Notes under the pieces: model-generated
What the model was told of the DNA's origin: nothing
Seen by the model: only the letters and a program-made list of their open reading frames with translations
Databases searched by the model: none
In this document: in pieces, positions 1 through 8,447 of the stretch
How positions within the stretch are numbered: position 1 is the first letter of the stretch
Layout: each line of letters begins with the position of its first letter
Program-made: the position numbers and the translations under genes
Source: Oscillospiraceae bacterium
GTDB taxonomy: Bacteria > Bacillota > Clostridia > Oscillospirales > Acutalibacteraceae
DNA length: 49,871 nucleotides
Reading direction: 5' to 3'
Assembly (NCBI GenBank): GCA_015066085.1
Contig: SVPA01000009.1
Coordinates: 1 to 49,871, forward strand

Positions 1-28
1 ATACCTCTCTTTTAATACAAAAAAATAT

Positions 29-66
29 GGACACATCATTTAAGAAAACTCAAAAATGATGTGTCC
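29..66 (-). terminator. Rho-independent terminator of the GGGtGRT operon
   Basis: A 13-base inverted repeat (GGACACATCATTT and its complement) with an 11-12 base loop is followed, on the minus strand, by ATATTTTTTT. It lies 75 bases past the stop codon of the GGGtGRT gene and is the natural end of that two-gene transcript. Nothing else is visible in bases 1-140. Confidence 0.8.
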
Positions 67-140
67 AACTTTTTAAGTGTTAAATTTTTGAATCAGGTCT
101 TTTACATTTGCCCGAAAGCTTTAAAAAGCCTTGAAAACCC

Positions 141-1142
141 TTATTTTCTAAGAGCCTCTTCAACAGCAACTGCACAAGCAACGGTCATACCAACCATCGG
201 GTTGTTACCTGCACCGATAAGACCCATCATCTCAACGTGAGCAGGAACAGAAGAAGAACCTGCAAACTGAGCATCGCCATGCATACGACCCATAGTGTCG
301 GTCATACCATAGGAAGCGGGGCCTGCTGCCATGTTGTCGGGGTGGAGGGTACGTCCTGTACCGCCGCCCGAAGCAACGGAGAAGTAGTTCTGGCCGTTTT
401 CATTACACCACTTTTTGTAGGTACCTGCAACAGGGTGTTGGAAACGGGTGGGGTTGGTGGAGTTACCGGTAATAGAAACGCCAACCTTTTCAAGTTGCAT
501 AATAGCAACGCCTTCAGGAACGTTATCAGAACCGTAGCATTTAACGTCGGCACGAGGACCGTTAGAAAATGCCTTTTCAGAGATAACCTTAACCTCTTCT
601 GCATAAGGGTCAAATTCGGTTTCAACATAGGTAAAGCCGTTAATACGAGAAATAATGTAAGCGGCGTCTTTACCAAGACCGTTAAGAATTACGCGAAGGG
701 GAGTGGTTCTAACCTTGTTAGCGTTAAGAGCAATTTTAATTGCGCCTTCGGCAGCAGCGAAAGATTCATGTCCTGCAAGGAAGCAGAAGCATTCGGTTTC
801 GTCGCTAAGAAGCATTTTACCAAGGTTACCGTGGCCAAGACCAACCTTACGGTTTTCGGCAACAGAACCGGGAATGCAGAATGCCTGAAGACCGATTCCG
901 ATAGCGGCAGCAGCGTCAGCAGCCTTAGTGCAACCCTTTTTAATTGCGATAGCGCAGCCAACAGTGTAAGCCCATTTTGCGTTTTCAAAAGCAATAGGCT
1001 GAGTTTCTTCTACGATTTTGTAAGGGTCGATTCCACGAGCAGCGCAGATTTCTTTACATTCTTCAATAGAAGAAATACCAAATTCTTTAAGAGCGGCAAG
1101 GATTTTGGCCTCGCGTCTTTCATAACCTTCAAATAAAGCCAT
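141..1142 (-). CDS. GGGtGRT family protein (function unknown)
   Basis: 333-residue soluble protein recognised by its signature GGGTGRT at residues 259-265, within a Gly/Met-rich C-terminal part. Members of this family are known as conserved proteins of anaerobic Firmicutes and others, with no established reaction to my knowledge. No signal peptide or membrane segment is seen. The ATG follows a strong GGGAGGTAAG ribosome site. The gene starts 18 bases after the stop of an IscU/NifU-like scaffold gene, so the two are almost certainly co-transcribed. This suggests a role tied to an iron-sulfur cofactor or to the scaffold itself (inference). Several cysteines occur, but no classical CxxC cluster motif is evident. 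A long open frame on the opposite strand is a shadow of this gene. Confidence 0.9.
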   Translation of the reverse strand: MALFEGYERREAKILAALKEFGISSIEECKEICAARGIDPYKIVEETQPIAFENAKWAYTVGCAIAIKKGCTKAADAAAAIGIGLQAFCIPGSVAENRKVGLGHGNLGKMLLSDETECFCFLAGHESFAAAEGAIKIALNANKVRTTPLRVILNGLGKDAAYIISRINGFTYVETEFDPYAEEVKVISEKAFSNGPRADVKCYGSDNVPEGVAIMQLEKVGVSITGNSTNPTRFQHPVAGTYKKWCNENGQNYFSVASGGGTGRTLHPDNMAAGPASYGMTDTMGRMHGDAQFAGSSSVPAHVEMMGLIGAGNNPMVGMTVACAVAVEEALRK

Positions 1143-1160
1143 TATAACTTACCTCCCAAA

Positions 1161-1853
1161 TTATTCTTTTCTGGGGTCAATGTACTTCGCAGCATCTGCA
1201 AAGCGGCCATATGTACCCTTAGATTTTTCATAAGCCTCATTAGGCTCCATACCCTTTTTAATGAAGTCGGTCATTTTGCCGAGAGAAACGAACTCGTAGC
1301 CGATAACTTCATCGTTCTCGTCAAGAGCCATTCTTGTGCAGTAACCTTCGGTCATTTCAAGGTAACGAACACCCTTTGCTTTGGTACCGTACATAGTACC
1401 AACCATGGAACGTTCACCTTTACCAAGGTCTTCCATACCTGCGCCGATAACAAGACCGTCTTCCGAGAAAGCCGACTGGCTTCTTCCGTAAACAATCTGG
1501 AGGAAGAGTTCGCGCATAGCGGTATTGATAGCGTCACAAACAAGGTCGGTGTTAAGTGCTTCGAGTAAGGTTTTGCCGGGAAGAATTTCGGCAGCCATTG
1601 CTGCAGAGTGGGTCATACCCGAACAACCGATTGTTTCAACAAGAGCCTCCTCAATAATTCCGTTTTTAACGTTTAAAGAGAGTTTACAAGCGCCCTGTTG
1701 AGGAGCACACCAGCCGACACCGTGAGTGTAAGCAGAGATGTCTGTAATTTCTTTAGCCTGTACCCATCTGCCTTCTTCCGGAATGGGAGCCGGACCGTGA
1801 TGAGGACCCTTGGCAACGGTACACATGTTCTGAACTTCTACTGAATAATTCAT
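1161..1853 (-). CDS. NifU/IscU-like iron-sulfur scaffold protein, GGGtGRT-associated type
   Basis: 230-residue protein that resembles the IscU/NifU N-terminal scaffold fold. It has a GWCAPQQGACKLSL segment (Cys49, Cys56) in the place of the first IscU ligand and IGCSGMTHSAAMA (Cys77) in the place of the second. Cys11 lies near the N-terminus. The HC-type third ligand of standard IscU is not obvious; the matching helix reads LVCDAINTAMREL. It is longer than IscU (about 130 residues) because of an N-terminal extension and a C-terminal domain. No IscS-type cysteine desulfurase or SufBCD genes are nearby, so it may serve its neighbour, the GGGtGRT protein, and not general cluster assembly (inference). 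A GGAG ribosome site precedes the ATG. First gene of a two-gene operon. Confidence 0.85.
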   Translation of the reverse strand: MNYSVEVQNMCTVAKGPHHGPAPIPEEGRWVQAKEITDISAYTHGVGWCAPQQGACKLSLNVKNGIIEEALVETIGCSGMTHSAAMAAEILPGKTLLEALNTDLVCDAINTAMRELFLQIVYGRSQSAFSEDGLVIGAGMEDLGKGERSMVGTMYGTKAKGVRYLEMTEGYCTRMALDENDEVIGYEFVSLGKMTDFIKKGMEPNEAYEKSKGTYGRFADAAKYIDPRKE

Positions 1854-1908
1854 TATGTAGATTTCTCCTTTCGGTAATTAGTCGCAAGTCTTTTGACCAT
1901 ACAAAAGG

Positions 1909-1937
1909 ATTATACCAAAAAAAAGAAAGAATTACAA
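1909..1937 (-). promoter_or_regulatory. Promoter of the IscU-like/GGGtGRT operon
   Basis: On the minus strand TTGTAA (1932-1937) and a perfect TATAAT (1909-1914) are separated by 17 bases, about 55 bases before the ATG. Confidence 0.65.
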
Positions 1938-1974
1938 GAGAAAACCGACGAATTTCGATATTTTTTTAACGAAC

Positions 1975-2003
1975 TTGTATAAATGATAAATTTGTGGTAT
2001 ATT
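1975..2003 (+). promoter_or_regulatory. Promoter of the flavin reductase gene
   Basis: TTGTAT (1975-1980) and TATATT (1998-2003) with 17-base spacing, 37 bases before the chosen start. It diverges from the minus-strand promoter at 1909-1937. Confidence 0.55.
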
Positions 2004-2039
2004 TTAAACATAAACAGCATAATATAAAGGGCGATGATT

Positions 2040-2543
2040 ATGATTTATAAAACTGTTGAACCGAGAAGTATTAAAGACAATTTAATAAAGTGTTTTGCTG
2101 AAGAGTGGGCGCTTATAACTGCGGGAAATAGTAGCGGTTATAATATGATGACTGCCTCCTGGGGTTTTGCGGGAGAAATGTGGGGAGAAGACAGTATAGC
2201 CGTTGTGGTTCGCCCTCAAAGATATACTATGGAGTTTTTAGATAGGTCCGATTATTTTACGGTTTCGTTTTATGGCAACAACAAGGAAATTCATAAAATT
2301 TGCGGCAGCAAATCGGGGCGCGATGTAAACAAAACCCTTGAAACAGGTCTTACCCCGGTAGCAGGCGAAAAATATGTCTATTTTAAAGAGGCTCGAATGG
2401 TATTAGTGGTTAAAAAACAGTTTGTTCAGCCTTTATCTGAAAACAACTTTACCGACAAAACCGTAATCGACCGCTGGTATACTGAAAAAGATTTTCACAA
2501 TTTAATTATTGGAAAAATTGAAAAAGTTTTAATAGCAGAATAA
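2040..2543 (+). CDS. Flavin reductase-like FMN-binding protein
   Basis: 167-residue cytosolic protein of the flavin reductase-like (FMN-binding split barrel) type. The N-terminal ITAGNSSGYNMMTASWG segment is the usual FMN-phosphate region, and VVVRPQRYTMEFL followed by FTVSF is typical of the family core. Such proteins use FMN for NAD(P)H-dependent reduction of flavin or small molecules; the substrate cannot be read from the sequence. Two in-frame ATGs exist at 2034 and 2040. The second sits 9 bases from the AAAGG ribosome site and is preferred. Single-gene unit with its own promoter and a terminator shared with the convergent gene downstream. Confidence 0.8.
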   Translation: MIYKTVEPRSIKDNLIKCFAEEWALITAGNSSGYNMMTASWGFAGEMWGEDSIAVVVRPQRYTMEFLDRSDYFTVSFYGNNKEIHKICGSKSGRDVNKTLETGLTPVAGEKYVYFKEARMVLVVKKQFVQPLSENNFTDKTVIDRWYTEKDFHNLIIGKIEKVLIAE

Positions 2544-2550
2544 CAAAAAA

Positions 2551-2570
2551 CACCGAGAATTTTCTCGGTG
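2551..2570. terminator. Bidirectional terminator between convergent genes
   Basis: CACCGAGAA/TTCTCGGTG forms a 9-bp stem flanked by an A-run on the left and TTTTTATT on the right. It can end both the flavin reductase transcript and the minus-strand pair, whose last stop codon lies at 2574-2576 within the tail. Confidence 0.85.
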
Positions 2571-2573
2571 TTT

Positions 2574-2939
2574 TTATTCTTTTATTTCCCAAAAATATCT
2601 TCTGTTGCTTGGCGGAAAATCGGCAAGTATACCGTATTCGGGGTCAAAGAAAACCCCCTCAAAATAAAGTGACCAGTGCCAACATTTTGGAGTTTCAAGG
2701 CTAAGCAGAGCAACTTTCGGTAAATCCTCTTTGGAAAAAGCCTGTTTTCGTGTCTGCTCAAACTCAACCGAACACTCTTTAAGCACCCTTTTCATATCGT
2801 TTAGCGTAGTTTCTCTTTCTGTACCGCAAAGAAGAATAATTTCATCTACGCTTTTGTCCAAAAGCATTGCAAGAACGGCTTGACCGCACTGCAAAGGGTC
2901 GGGCTCAAATATGTGTACAGGCTTTTTAGTCAGACCCAT
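2574..2939 (-). CDS. C39-like papain-fold cysteine peptidase-like protein
   Basis: 121-residue protein with the spacing of a minimal C39-like (bacteriocin-processing peptidase type) domain. Cys18 lies in DPLQCGQAVLAMLL, His88 in WHWSLYFEG, and Asp99 ten residues later in VFFDPEYG. This gives a plausible Cys-His-Asp triad. There is no transporter part, signal peptide or membrane segment, so it would act in the cytosol. Its ATG overlaps the stop of the lipid-kinase-like gene by one base (TAATG), indicating translational coupling. The substrate is unknown. A catalytically inactive member of the fold remains possible. Confidence 0.55.
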   Translation of the reverse strand: MGLTKKPVHIFEPDPLQCGQAVLAMLLDKSVDEIILLCGTERETTLNDMKRVLKECSVEFEQTRKQAFSKEDLPKVALLSLETPKCWHWSLYFEGVFFDPEYGILADFPPSNRRYFWEIKE

Positions 2940-3832
2940 TATTTACTCTCTGCAAGACATACGGCGTCTGCCTTTTTTTCGGCAACAACCGACCTTGCGG
3001 TATATTCTGTAACATTCTTAATTGTTTCCCCGTCAATTTGCAAAGCGGTCGGCTTATCGAACTTTACCGTTATATCGTGTCCGGTGTGAACGGTAATTAT
3101 GTCGGTATGTTTTATGTGTTCGCCTTTAAAAATTGTGGGGAAAATCATAAGGGTGCGAAGTTTACTGCTTTTATTAAGAACAACAAGAGATAGGCTTCTA
3201 TCCTTATTTAGTCTGTCCTGATTTGGGGCGCACATCATACCGCCTCCAAAGAACCTTCCGTGCATAGTCGGTGCAAACCAAACCTTTTTATAGGAATATT
3301 CTTTGCCGTCGACTGTAACTATTGCGTTAGTGCGTTTATAGAAGAAAAGCAAACCTTTAATAGCAATTGTGGTATAGTTTACCGCCTTTTTCGACTTTTT
3401 CTTCTGCTCGTCGCCCACTTCACAACAGTAGCCGTCAATACCGTATCCAATACCATTTAAAAAGCGATATTTATTACCTTTAACATATACATAAGGCAAA
3501 TCTTTTAAATATTCGTTAATCTTAAAAGGTCCGTCTTCTGCTTTTTTACCAAGGTCGTTAGCAAAATCATTTCCCGAACCTGCGGGGAAATAGAGAATTT
3601 CGTTTTTAATCTCCAAATTGTCGGTTTGGTTAATAAAGCGGTTGAGGGTGCCGTCCCCTCCGCAAATAATTACAACATCATCTTCGTTTATTTTGCCGAT
3701 GAAATCTTTATAATCGGAAATATCGGTTACATTTATTGCCTCAATTTCCGGGAAAAACTTTTCAAGCGGTTTAACCGAAAGTTCTCCTTCACATTTTCCG
3801 GAATAGGGGTTAAAAAGAGCGTAATATTTCAT
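2939..3832 (-). CDS. Diacylglycerol kinase-family lipid kinase
   Basis: 297-residue protein of the DagK/YegS/LCB5 group. The nucleotide-binding motif GGDGT is at residues 58-62 and the second loop PAGSGNDFA at 83-91. The C-terminal half contains TMHGRFFGGGMMCAP and the QIDGE element typical of the family. These enzymes phosphorylate diacylglycerol or related lipids with ATP, recycling lipid headgroup precursors at the inner face of the membrane; the precise lipid is not readable here. It has a ribosome site GAGAGG and is coupled to the downstream C39-like gene. About 110 bases separate it from the terminator of the glucosidase/glycogen phosphorylase operon. Confidence 0.85.
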   Translation of the reverse strand: MKYYALFNPYSGKCEGELSVKPLEKFFPEIEAINVTDISDYKDFIGKINEDDVVIICGGDGTLNRFINQTDNLEIKNEILYFPAGSGNDFANDLGKKAEDGPFKINEYLKDLPYVYVKGNKYRFLNGIGYGIDGYCCEVGDEQKKKSKKAVNYTTIAIKGLLFFYKRTNAIVTVDGKEYSYKKVWFAPTMHGRFFGGGMMCAPNQDRLNKDRSLSLVVLNKSSKLRTLMIFPTIFKGEHIKHTDIITVHTGHDITVKFDKPTALQIDGETIKNVTEYTARSVVAEKKADAVCLAESK

Positions 3833-3916
3833 ATAAGCCGTCCTCTCCTAAAACTTAGAGCAATTATACAATAAATTTGTCGTTTCTTCAAGTTTTTTGT
3901 AAAAACAAGTAAAATC

Positions 3917-3938
3917 CCCCCCGAAAATTTTCGGGGGG
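3917..3938 (-). terminator. Terminator of the GH13-glgP operon
   Basis: CCCCCCGAAAATTTTCGGGGGG is a perfect hairpin. On the minus strand it follows the GH13 stop codon by 6 bases and is followed by GATTTTAC. It is very GC-strong. Confidence 0.85.
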
Positions 3939-3944
3939 AATAAA

Positions 3945-5795
3945 TTATATTTTGATTTTTAAAAGGACAAAATCGTTTGGACTAAGTTCAAGATATCCGT
4001 CTGTTGAAGCCCTTCCGTAAATAATTTCGGCGCTATCAAATTCTTTCGGGATAGTAATAAAGTCGGTTTGGTGCCAACGGTTTGTTGCAACAAGGATTTT
4101 TTCCTTTCCGTTTGTCCTGATATAAGCAAGAGAACCTAAACCGCTTACAATCGGTTCAAATAAGCCGTCACTGAAAACCTCGTTCTCTCTTCTAACCTTT
4201 CCGAGCCATTTATAGAACTCTAATATTTCGGCGTTCTCTTTGCCCCAAGGGTAACTTCCTCTGCAAAATGGGTCGCCATAACCCTCAAGACCCGCCTCAT
4301 CTCCGTAATAAAGAGAGGGAACTCCGGGTAAAGTGTACTGAATAACTGCGGCAAGTCTTAACCTTGAAACCGCTTGTGTGTATTCCTCGTCGTTTAAGGT
4401 TTTGTAAGACTGTTCCTGTCTTGAGGAGGGGAAGTTCTTTGTTCCGAGCCTTGTTAAAAGTCTTGCCGTATCGTGTGTACCAAGATGATTCATAAGCACA
4501 TTCACAGTGCAAAGAGGGTAATCCTCCAAAACGGTCATTATACTGTCGACAAAGTCCTTTGAATCTCCGCCTGTTACATAAGAAATTATAGCCTCGGCAA
4601 AAGGATAGTTCATAACCGAGTCAAGTTGTTTTCCAAGCAGATATCTTCTTCTGGAGCCGTAACTGATTTTATTTGAAGCGTTTTCCCAAACCTCGCCTAA
4701 AAGAAAACCGTCGGGGTCTTCTGCTTTAATTGCTCTTCTTATATTGTCAAGAATACTGTCGGGCAGTTCGTCTGCAACATCAAGTCGCCAACCCTTGACC
4801 CCTAGTTTCATCCAATGCCTAATAACTCCGTTTTCTCCCGTTATAAAATGGTCAAAATCGGGGTTTTCTTCAATGGTTTCGGGAAGGGTTTCAATGCCCC
4901 ACCAAGAGTGATATTTGTTTGGCCAGTTTTCGAACTTAAACCAATTAAAATAAGGGGAGTTTTGGTTGTTATATGCGCCAACACTGTCATATCTGCCCTT
5001 TTTGTTAAAGTAAATGCTATCATCTCCCGTGTGGGAAAAAACGCCGTCAAGAATAACTTTTATGCCGAGTTTATCTGCCTTTTTGCAAAGGGCTTTAAGG
5101 TCTTCTTCGTCGCCGAGCAAAGAATCAATCTTCAAATAATCTGCCGTATTATAGCGATGATTTGAATGTGCCTCAAAAATCGGGTTTAAATATATACACG
5201 AAACGCCCAGCGAGGCTAAATAGGGCAGTTCTTCGGTTATACCTGCAAGGTCCCCGCCAAAATAGTCGTTTGAAAGGGAACAAGGGCCGTTGTTTTGTCG
5301 GTATTCGGGTTGGCTTGACCAATTGTTTTGAATAAATCGGTCTGAGGGAACGCCTTTTTTGGCCTTGTTGGATTTTTTAAATCGGTCGGGGAATATCTGG
5401 TAAATAATACCCCCCTTTATCCAATCGGGTGTAGTATAGTCTTTATCGTAACAGGTAAGTTGCCACCAGTTTCCCTTATCCCAGACAAGGCCTAAATTAT
5501 ACTCTCCTGCGGTAACGTAAAAACGGCCATAATCGCTATCGTAATAAAAACAGTAAAAATAAAGACCCTCTTCAAAGGTTTTTTCTATCTCGTAGAACCT
5601 GTATCCGTCCAAATACTCTGCGGGTGTGAGTTTATAGGAAACGGCTTCTTCGTTGTCCTTTCGGATACATAAATAGGCGTCGTGAACTTTAGCGTCTAAA
5701 TGGAGTAAAAGCCGTAACTTCAGACTTTCGTCTGAAGCCACAGCTCCGAATTTAGATTTGTATAAAGAGTTTCTTGAGTCAAAAGGATAATACAC
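3945..5795 (-). CDS. GH13 alpha-glucosidase/neopullulanase-type glycoside hydrolase
   Basis: 616-residue alpha-amylase family enzyme of the cyclomaltodextrinase/neopullulanase type. An N-terminal beta-domain (about 1-110, CBM34-like) precedes the (beta/alpha)8 barrel. Predicted catalytic residues are Asp339 (GWRLDVADE, nucleophile), Glu368 (GEVWENA, acid/base) and Asp442 (LGTHDTARL). DGVFSHTG around 250-257 is the first conserved region. No signal peptide is visible, so it should hydrolyse maltodextrins, cyclodextrins or glycogen branches inside the cell. It starts with GTG behind a GGAGAG site, 19 bases after glgP, and shares its operon and terminator. Debranching or short-dextrin hydrolysis beside phosphorolysis is the logical role (inference). 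Exact linkage specificity cannot be assigned. Confidence 0.9.
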   Translation of the reverse strand: MYYPFDSRNSLYKSKFGAVASDESLKLRLLLHLDAKVHDAYLCIRKDNEEAVSYKLTPAEYLDGYRFYEIEKTFEEGLYFYCFYYDSDYGRFYVTAGEYNLGLVWDKGNWWQLTCYDKDYTTPDWIKGGIIYQIFPDRFKKSNKAKKGVPSDRFIQNNWSSQPEYRQNNGPCSLSNDYFGGDLAGITEELPYLASLGVSCIYLNPIFEAHSNHRYNTADYLKIDSLLGDEEDLKALCKKADKLGIKVILDGVFSHTGDDSIYFNKKGRYDSVGAYNNQNSPYFNWFKFENWPNKYHSWWGIETLPETIEENPDFDHFITGENGVIRHWMKLGVKGWRLDVADELPDSILDNIRRAIKAEDPDGFLLGEVWENASNKISYGSRRRYLLGKQLDSVMNYPFAEAIISYVTGGDSKDFVDSIMTVLEDYPLCTVNVLMNHLGTHDTARLLTRLGTKNFPSSRQEQSYKTLNDEEYTQAVSRLRLAAVIQYTLPGVPSLYYGDEAGLEGYGDPFCRGSYPWGKENAEILEFYKWLGKVRRENEVFSDGLFEPIVSGLGSLAYIRTNGKEKILVATNRWHQTDFITIPKEFDSAEIIYGRASTDGYLELSPNDFVLLKIKI

Positions 5796-5814
5796 TTAAA
5801 ATCTCTCCAAAGAC

Positions 5815-8217
5815 TTATTTAAGAGGGGTAAGTCCCCAGATATCACGCGCATAATCTGCAATAGAGCGGTCTGCGGCAAAAATACCCGAACCGGCAATAT
5901 TGTTAAGCGACATTTTATTCCACGCCGTCTTGTCGGCATAAATAGCGTCAACCTTGCTGTGTGCGGCACAGTAGTCGGCAAAGTCGGCCGAAGCCATATA
6001 GTAGTCAACGTTTGTCAGCGTGTGATAAATGTTGTCAAATGAAGTTCCGTTAATACCTTTTCCGATAAAGTCAAGGCACCGTTTAAGGTCGGCGTTGTTT
6101 GCAATATAGGTTGAGGGGTTATAACCCTGTTTGCGAAGAGCCATAACTTCGGGGGTGCGAAGACCGAAAATAACAATATTGTCGTCGCCAACCGCCTCGT
6201 GAATTTCAACGTTTGCGCCGTCCTCTGTTCCAAGGGTAACCGCACCGTTCATCATAAACTTCATATTACCCGTTCCGCTGGCCTCGGTGGAAGCAAGAGA
6301 AATCTGTTCACTGATTTCTGCGGCCGGAATCATAAGTTCTGCCATAGTAACTCTGTAGTCTTCAAGGAAGAAAACCTTGAGTTTATCTTTACAAGCGGGG
6401 TCGTTATCAATAACCTTTGCAAGACTGTATATCATCTGAATAATCTGCTTTGCAAGAAGATAACCGGGGGCAGCCTTTGCTCCGAAAATATAGGTTTTGG
6501 GGGTAAAAGGAGCGTTCGGATTTTCTTTTATGAAAAGATAGTCTTTAATTATATGAAGGGCGTTAAGGTGCTGACGCTTGTATTCGTGCAAACGCTTAAC
6601 CTGCATATCAAATATAGAATCGGGGTTTAAAATGACGCCCGTCTGCTCTTTTACATAAGAAGCAAATCTCTCTTTGTTGTGACGCTTAATATCGGCAAGT
6701 CGGTCAAGAACCGCCTTGTCTTCAACAAAAGCAGAAAGTTTTGAAAGTTCAGATGCGTCTTTAACAAATCCGTCGCCGATAAGTTCGCTAATAAGAGAGG
6801 AAAGTTCGGGGTTAGCCTGGCAGAGCCATCTTCTATGGGCAATTCCGTTGGTGACATTAGTGAACTTTTCGGGGGTAACTTTATAGTAGTCGTTAAACAG
6901 ACTGTCTTTAAGAATTTCGCTGTGAAGACGGGAAACGCCGTTTACCTTATGACTTGCGATAACCGAAAGGTTTGCCATCTTAACAACTCCGCCCGAAATT
7001 ATAGCGGTGCGTTCAACCATATCGGCATCGTGGGTAAGTTCGTACATTTCAAAGCGATAACGGTTGTCGATTTCCTTTACAATCTGATAAATTCTGGGAA
7101 GACGGGTCTTGAAAAGTTCTTCACTCCAACATTCAAGAGCCTCTTGCATAACCGTGTGGTTAGTGTAAGCGATTGTCTTGTTTACAATTCCCCAAGCCTT
7201 GCTCCACTCATAACCGCATTCATCAAGCAAGAAACGCATAAGTTCAGGAACCGATAGGGCAGGGTGGGTGTCGTTAATATGAATAGCAACCTTTTCGCCT
7301 AAATTTTCAAGGGTGTTATACTTGTTAAGATGACGGCGTAAAATGTCTTGAATAGAAGCCGAAACCAAGAAATATTGCTGACGCAAACGAAGTGATTTGC
7401 CCTCATAGTGATTATCTTCGGGATAAAGCACCTTACTGATTGCTTCGCACTGTGCCTGTTGCTCCATAGCCCCTGTGTAGTCGCCTCGGTTAAAGGCCGT
7501 CATATTAAAGTCGGGTGCTTTAGCGCTCCAAAGACGAAGAGCGTTAACCGTCTTTCCGTCCTTACCCGCAACCATAAGGTCATAAGGGATAGCCTTAACA
7601 ACGCTGTAATCCTTATGCTCAACATGATGATATTTTCCGTTCCATTGTTCGTCTATCCAGCCGTCAAAATGAACTTCACATTCTCCCGAAGGTCTGCGTT
7701 CAAGCCAAACTTCGCCGCCCGGTAGCCAGTTGTCGGGAAGTTCGGTCTGCCAACCCTCAACTAATTTTTGGCGGAAAATACCAAAATCATATTTAAGACA
7801 GTAACCCATAGCGGGATAACCGCCTGATGACAGTCCGTCAAGGAAACAGGCGGCAAGGCGTCCAAGACCTCCGTTACCAAGTCCTGCATCGGGTTCAAGT
7901 TCGTAAAGGCTGTCAAGGTCAACGTTAAAACCCTTGAGCGCCTTTTCCATTTTCGAGGAGAGGTCAAGGTTATAAAGACTGTTTTTAAGTGAGCGGCCCA
8001 TAAGGAATTCCATACTTAAATAATAAACAGTCTTAGCCTCTTTTGTCGAAACCTCCTGTCTGAAATCAGACCTGCGGTCACGCATAATATCTAACACAAC
8101 AAGGGTTGTGGCTTTGTAGAAAAGCTCATCTGAAGCGGTATCGGGGGAAACGCCGAAATTGTGATAGAGTTTTTTCTCAATTTGTTCTTTTAAATATTTA
8201 GGGGTATACTCTTTCAT
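5815..8217 (-). CDS. glgP: Glycogen/maltodextrin phosphorylase
   Basis: 800-residue GT35 phosphorylase of normal length. The pyridoxal-phosphate lysine is Lys653 in EASGTGNMKFMMNG, preceding TEDGANVEI. The N-terminal ELEPDAGLGNGGLGRLAACF stretch and the HINDTHPAL element are also canonical. It releases glucose-1-phosphate from the non-reducing ends of alpha-1,4-glucans using phosphate. ATG with an AAGGAG site. It leads the operon with the GH13 enzyme; glucose-1-phosphate could be passed to the phosphohexomutase encoded near 24 kb (inference). A short gap in the sequence similarity to animal enzymes at the regulatory N-terminus suggests no phosphorylation control, as usual in bacteria. Confidence 0.97.
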   Translation of the reverse strand: MKEYTPKYLKEQIEKKLYHNFGVSPDTASDELFYKATTLVVLDIMRDRRSDFRQEVSTKEAKTVYYLSMEFLMGRSLKNSLYNLDLSSKMEKALKGFNVDLDSLYELEPDAGLGNGGLGRLAACFLDGLSSGGYPAMGYCLKYDFGIFRQKLVEGWQTELPDNWLPGGEVWLERRPSGECEVHFDGWIDEQWNGKYHHVEHKDYSVVKAIPYDLMVAGKDGKTVNALRLWSAKAPDFNMTAFNRGDYTGAMEQQAQCEAISKVLYPEDNHYEGKSLRLRQQYFLVSASIQDILRRHLNKYNTLENLGEKVAIHINDTHPALSVPELMRFLLDECGYEWSKAWGIVNKTIAYTNHTVMQEALECWSEELFKTRLPRIYQIVKEIDNRYRFEMYELTHDADMVERTAIISGGVVKMANLSVIASHKVNGVSRLHSEILKDSLFNDYYKVTPEKFTNVTNGIAHRRWLCQANPELSSLISELIGDGFVKDASELSKLSAFVEDKAVLDRLADIKRHNKERFASYVKEQTGVILNPDSIFDMQVKRLHEYKRQHLNALHIIKDYLFIKENPNAPFTPKTYIFGAKAAPGYLLAKQIIQMIYSLAKVIDNDPACKDKLKVFFLEDYRVTMAELMIPAAEISEQISLASTEASGTGNMKFMMNGAVTLGTEDGANVEIHEAVGDDNIVIFGLRTPEVMALRKQGYNPSTYIANNADLKRCLDFIGKGINGTSFDNIYHTLTNVDYYMASADFADYCAAHSKVDAIYADKTAWNKMSLNNIAGSGIFAADRSIADYARDIWGLTPLK

Positions 8218-8257
8218 TTGTTTACTCCTTTAACAAGGTATAATTCTTCTATAATAT

Positions 8258-8286
8258 ATAATACTCTAAGCAGAACAAAAATGCAA
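8258..8286 (-). promoter_or_regulatory. Promoter of the glgP-GH13 operon
   Basis: Minus-strand TTGCAT (8281-8286) and TATTAT (8258-8263) with a 17-base spacer, about 40 bases before the glgP ATG. The rest of 8287-8411 is AT-rich, with nothing else recognised. Confidence 0.5.
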
Positions 8287-8411
8287 GTATCTAATATTAC
8301 AAAAATAAGCCGAAATTTAGGCAATTTGCACAAAAGATTAAAAAAATAAACATATAAAACAATCAATAAAGGTTAAAATAAACAAAAAAAGGAAGAAATT
8401 TATCAAATAAT

Positions 8412-8435
8412 AAACGCCCCGTTCTACGGGGCGTT
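8412..8435 (-). terminator. Terminator of the 52-residue membrane protein gene
   Basis: AAACGCCCC and its complement enclose a short loop (GTTCTAC region), 12 bases past the stop codon on the minus strand. The tail is a modest A/T run. Confidence 0.75.
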
Positions 8436-8447
8436 TAAAAATCTTGA

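Noticed and set aside
237..1136. Long plus-strand open frame of about 300 codons
   Set aside because: It lies fully antisense to the GGGtGRT gene, has no ribosome site and shows unnatural composition. It is a by-product of the biased codon use of the real gene.
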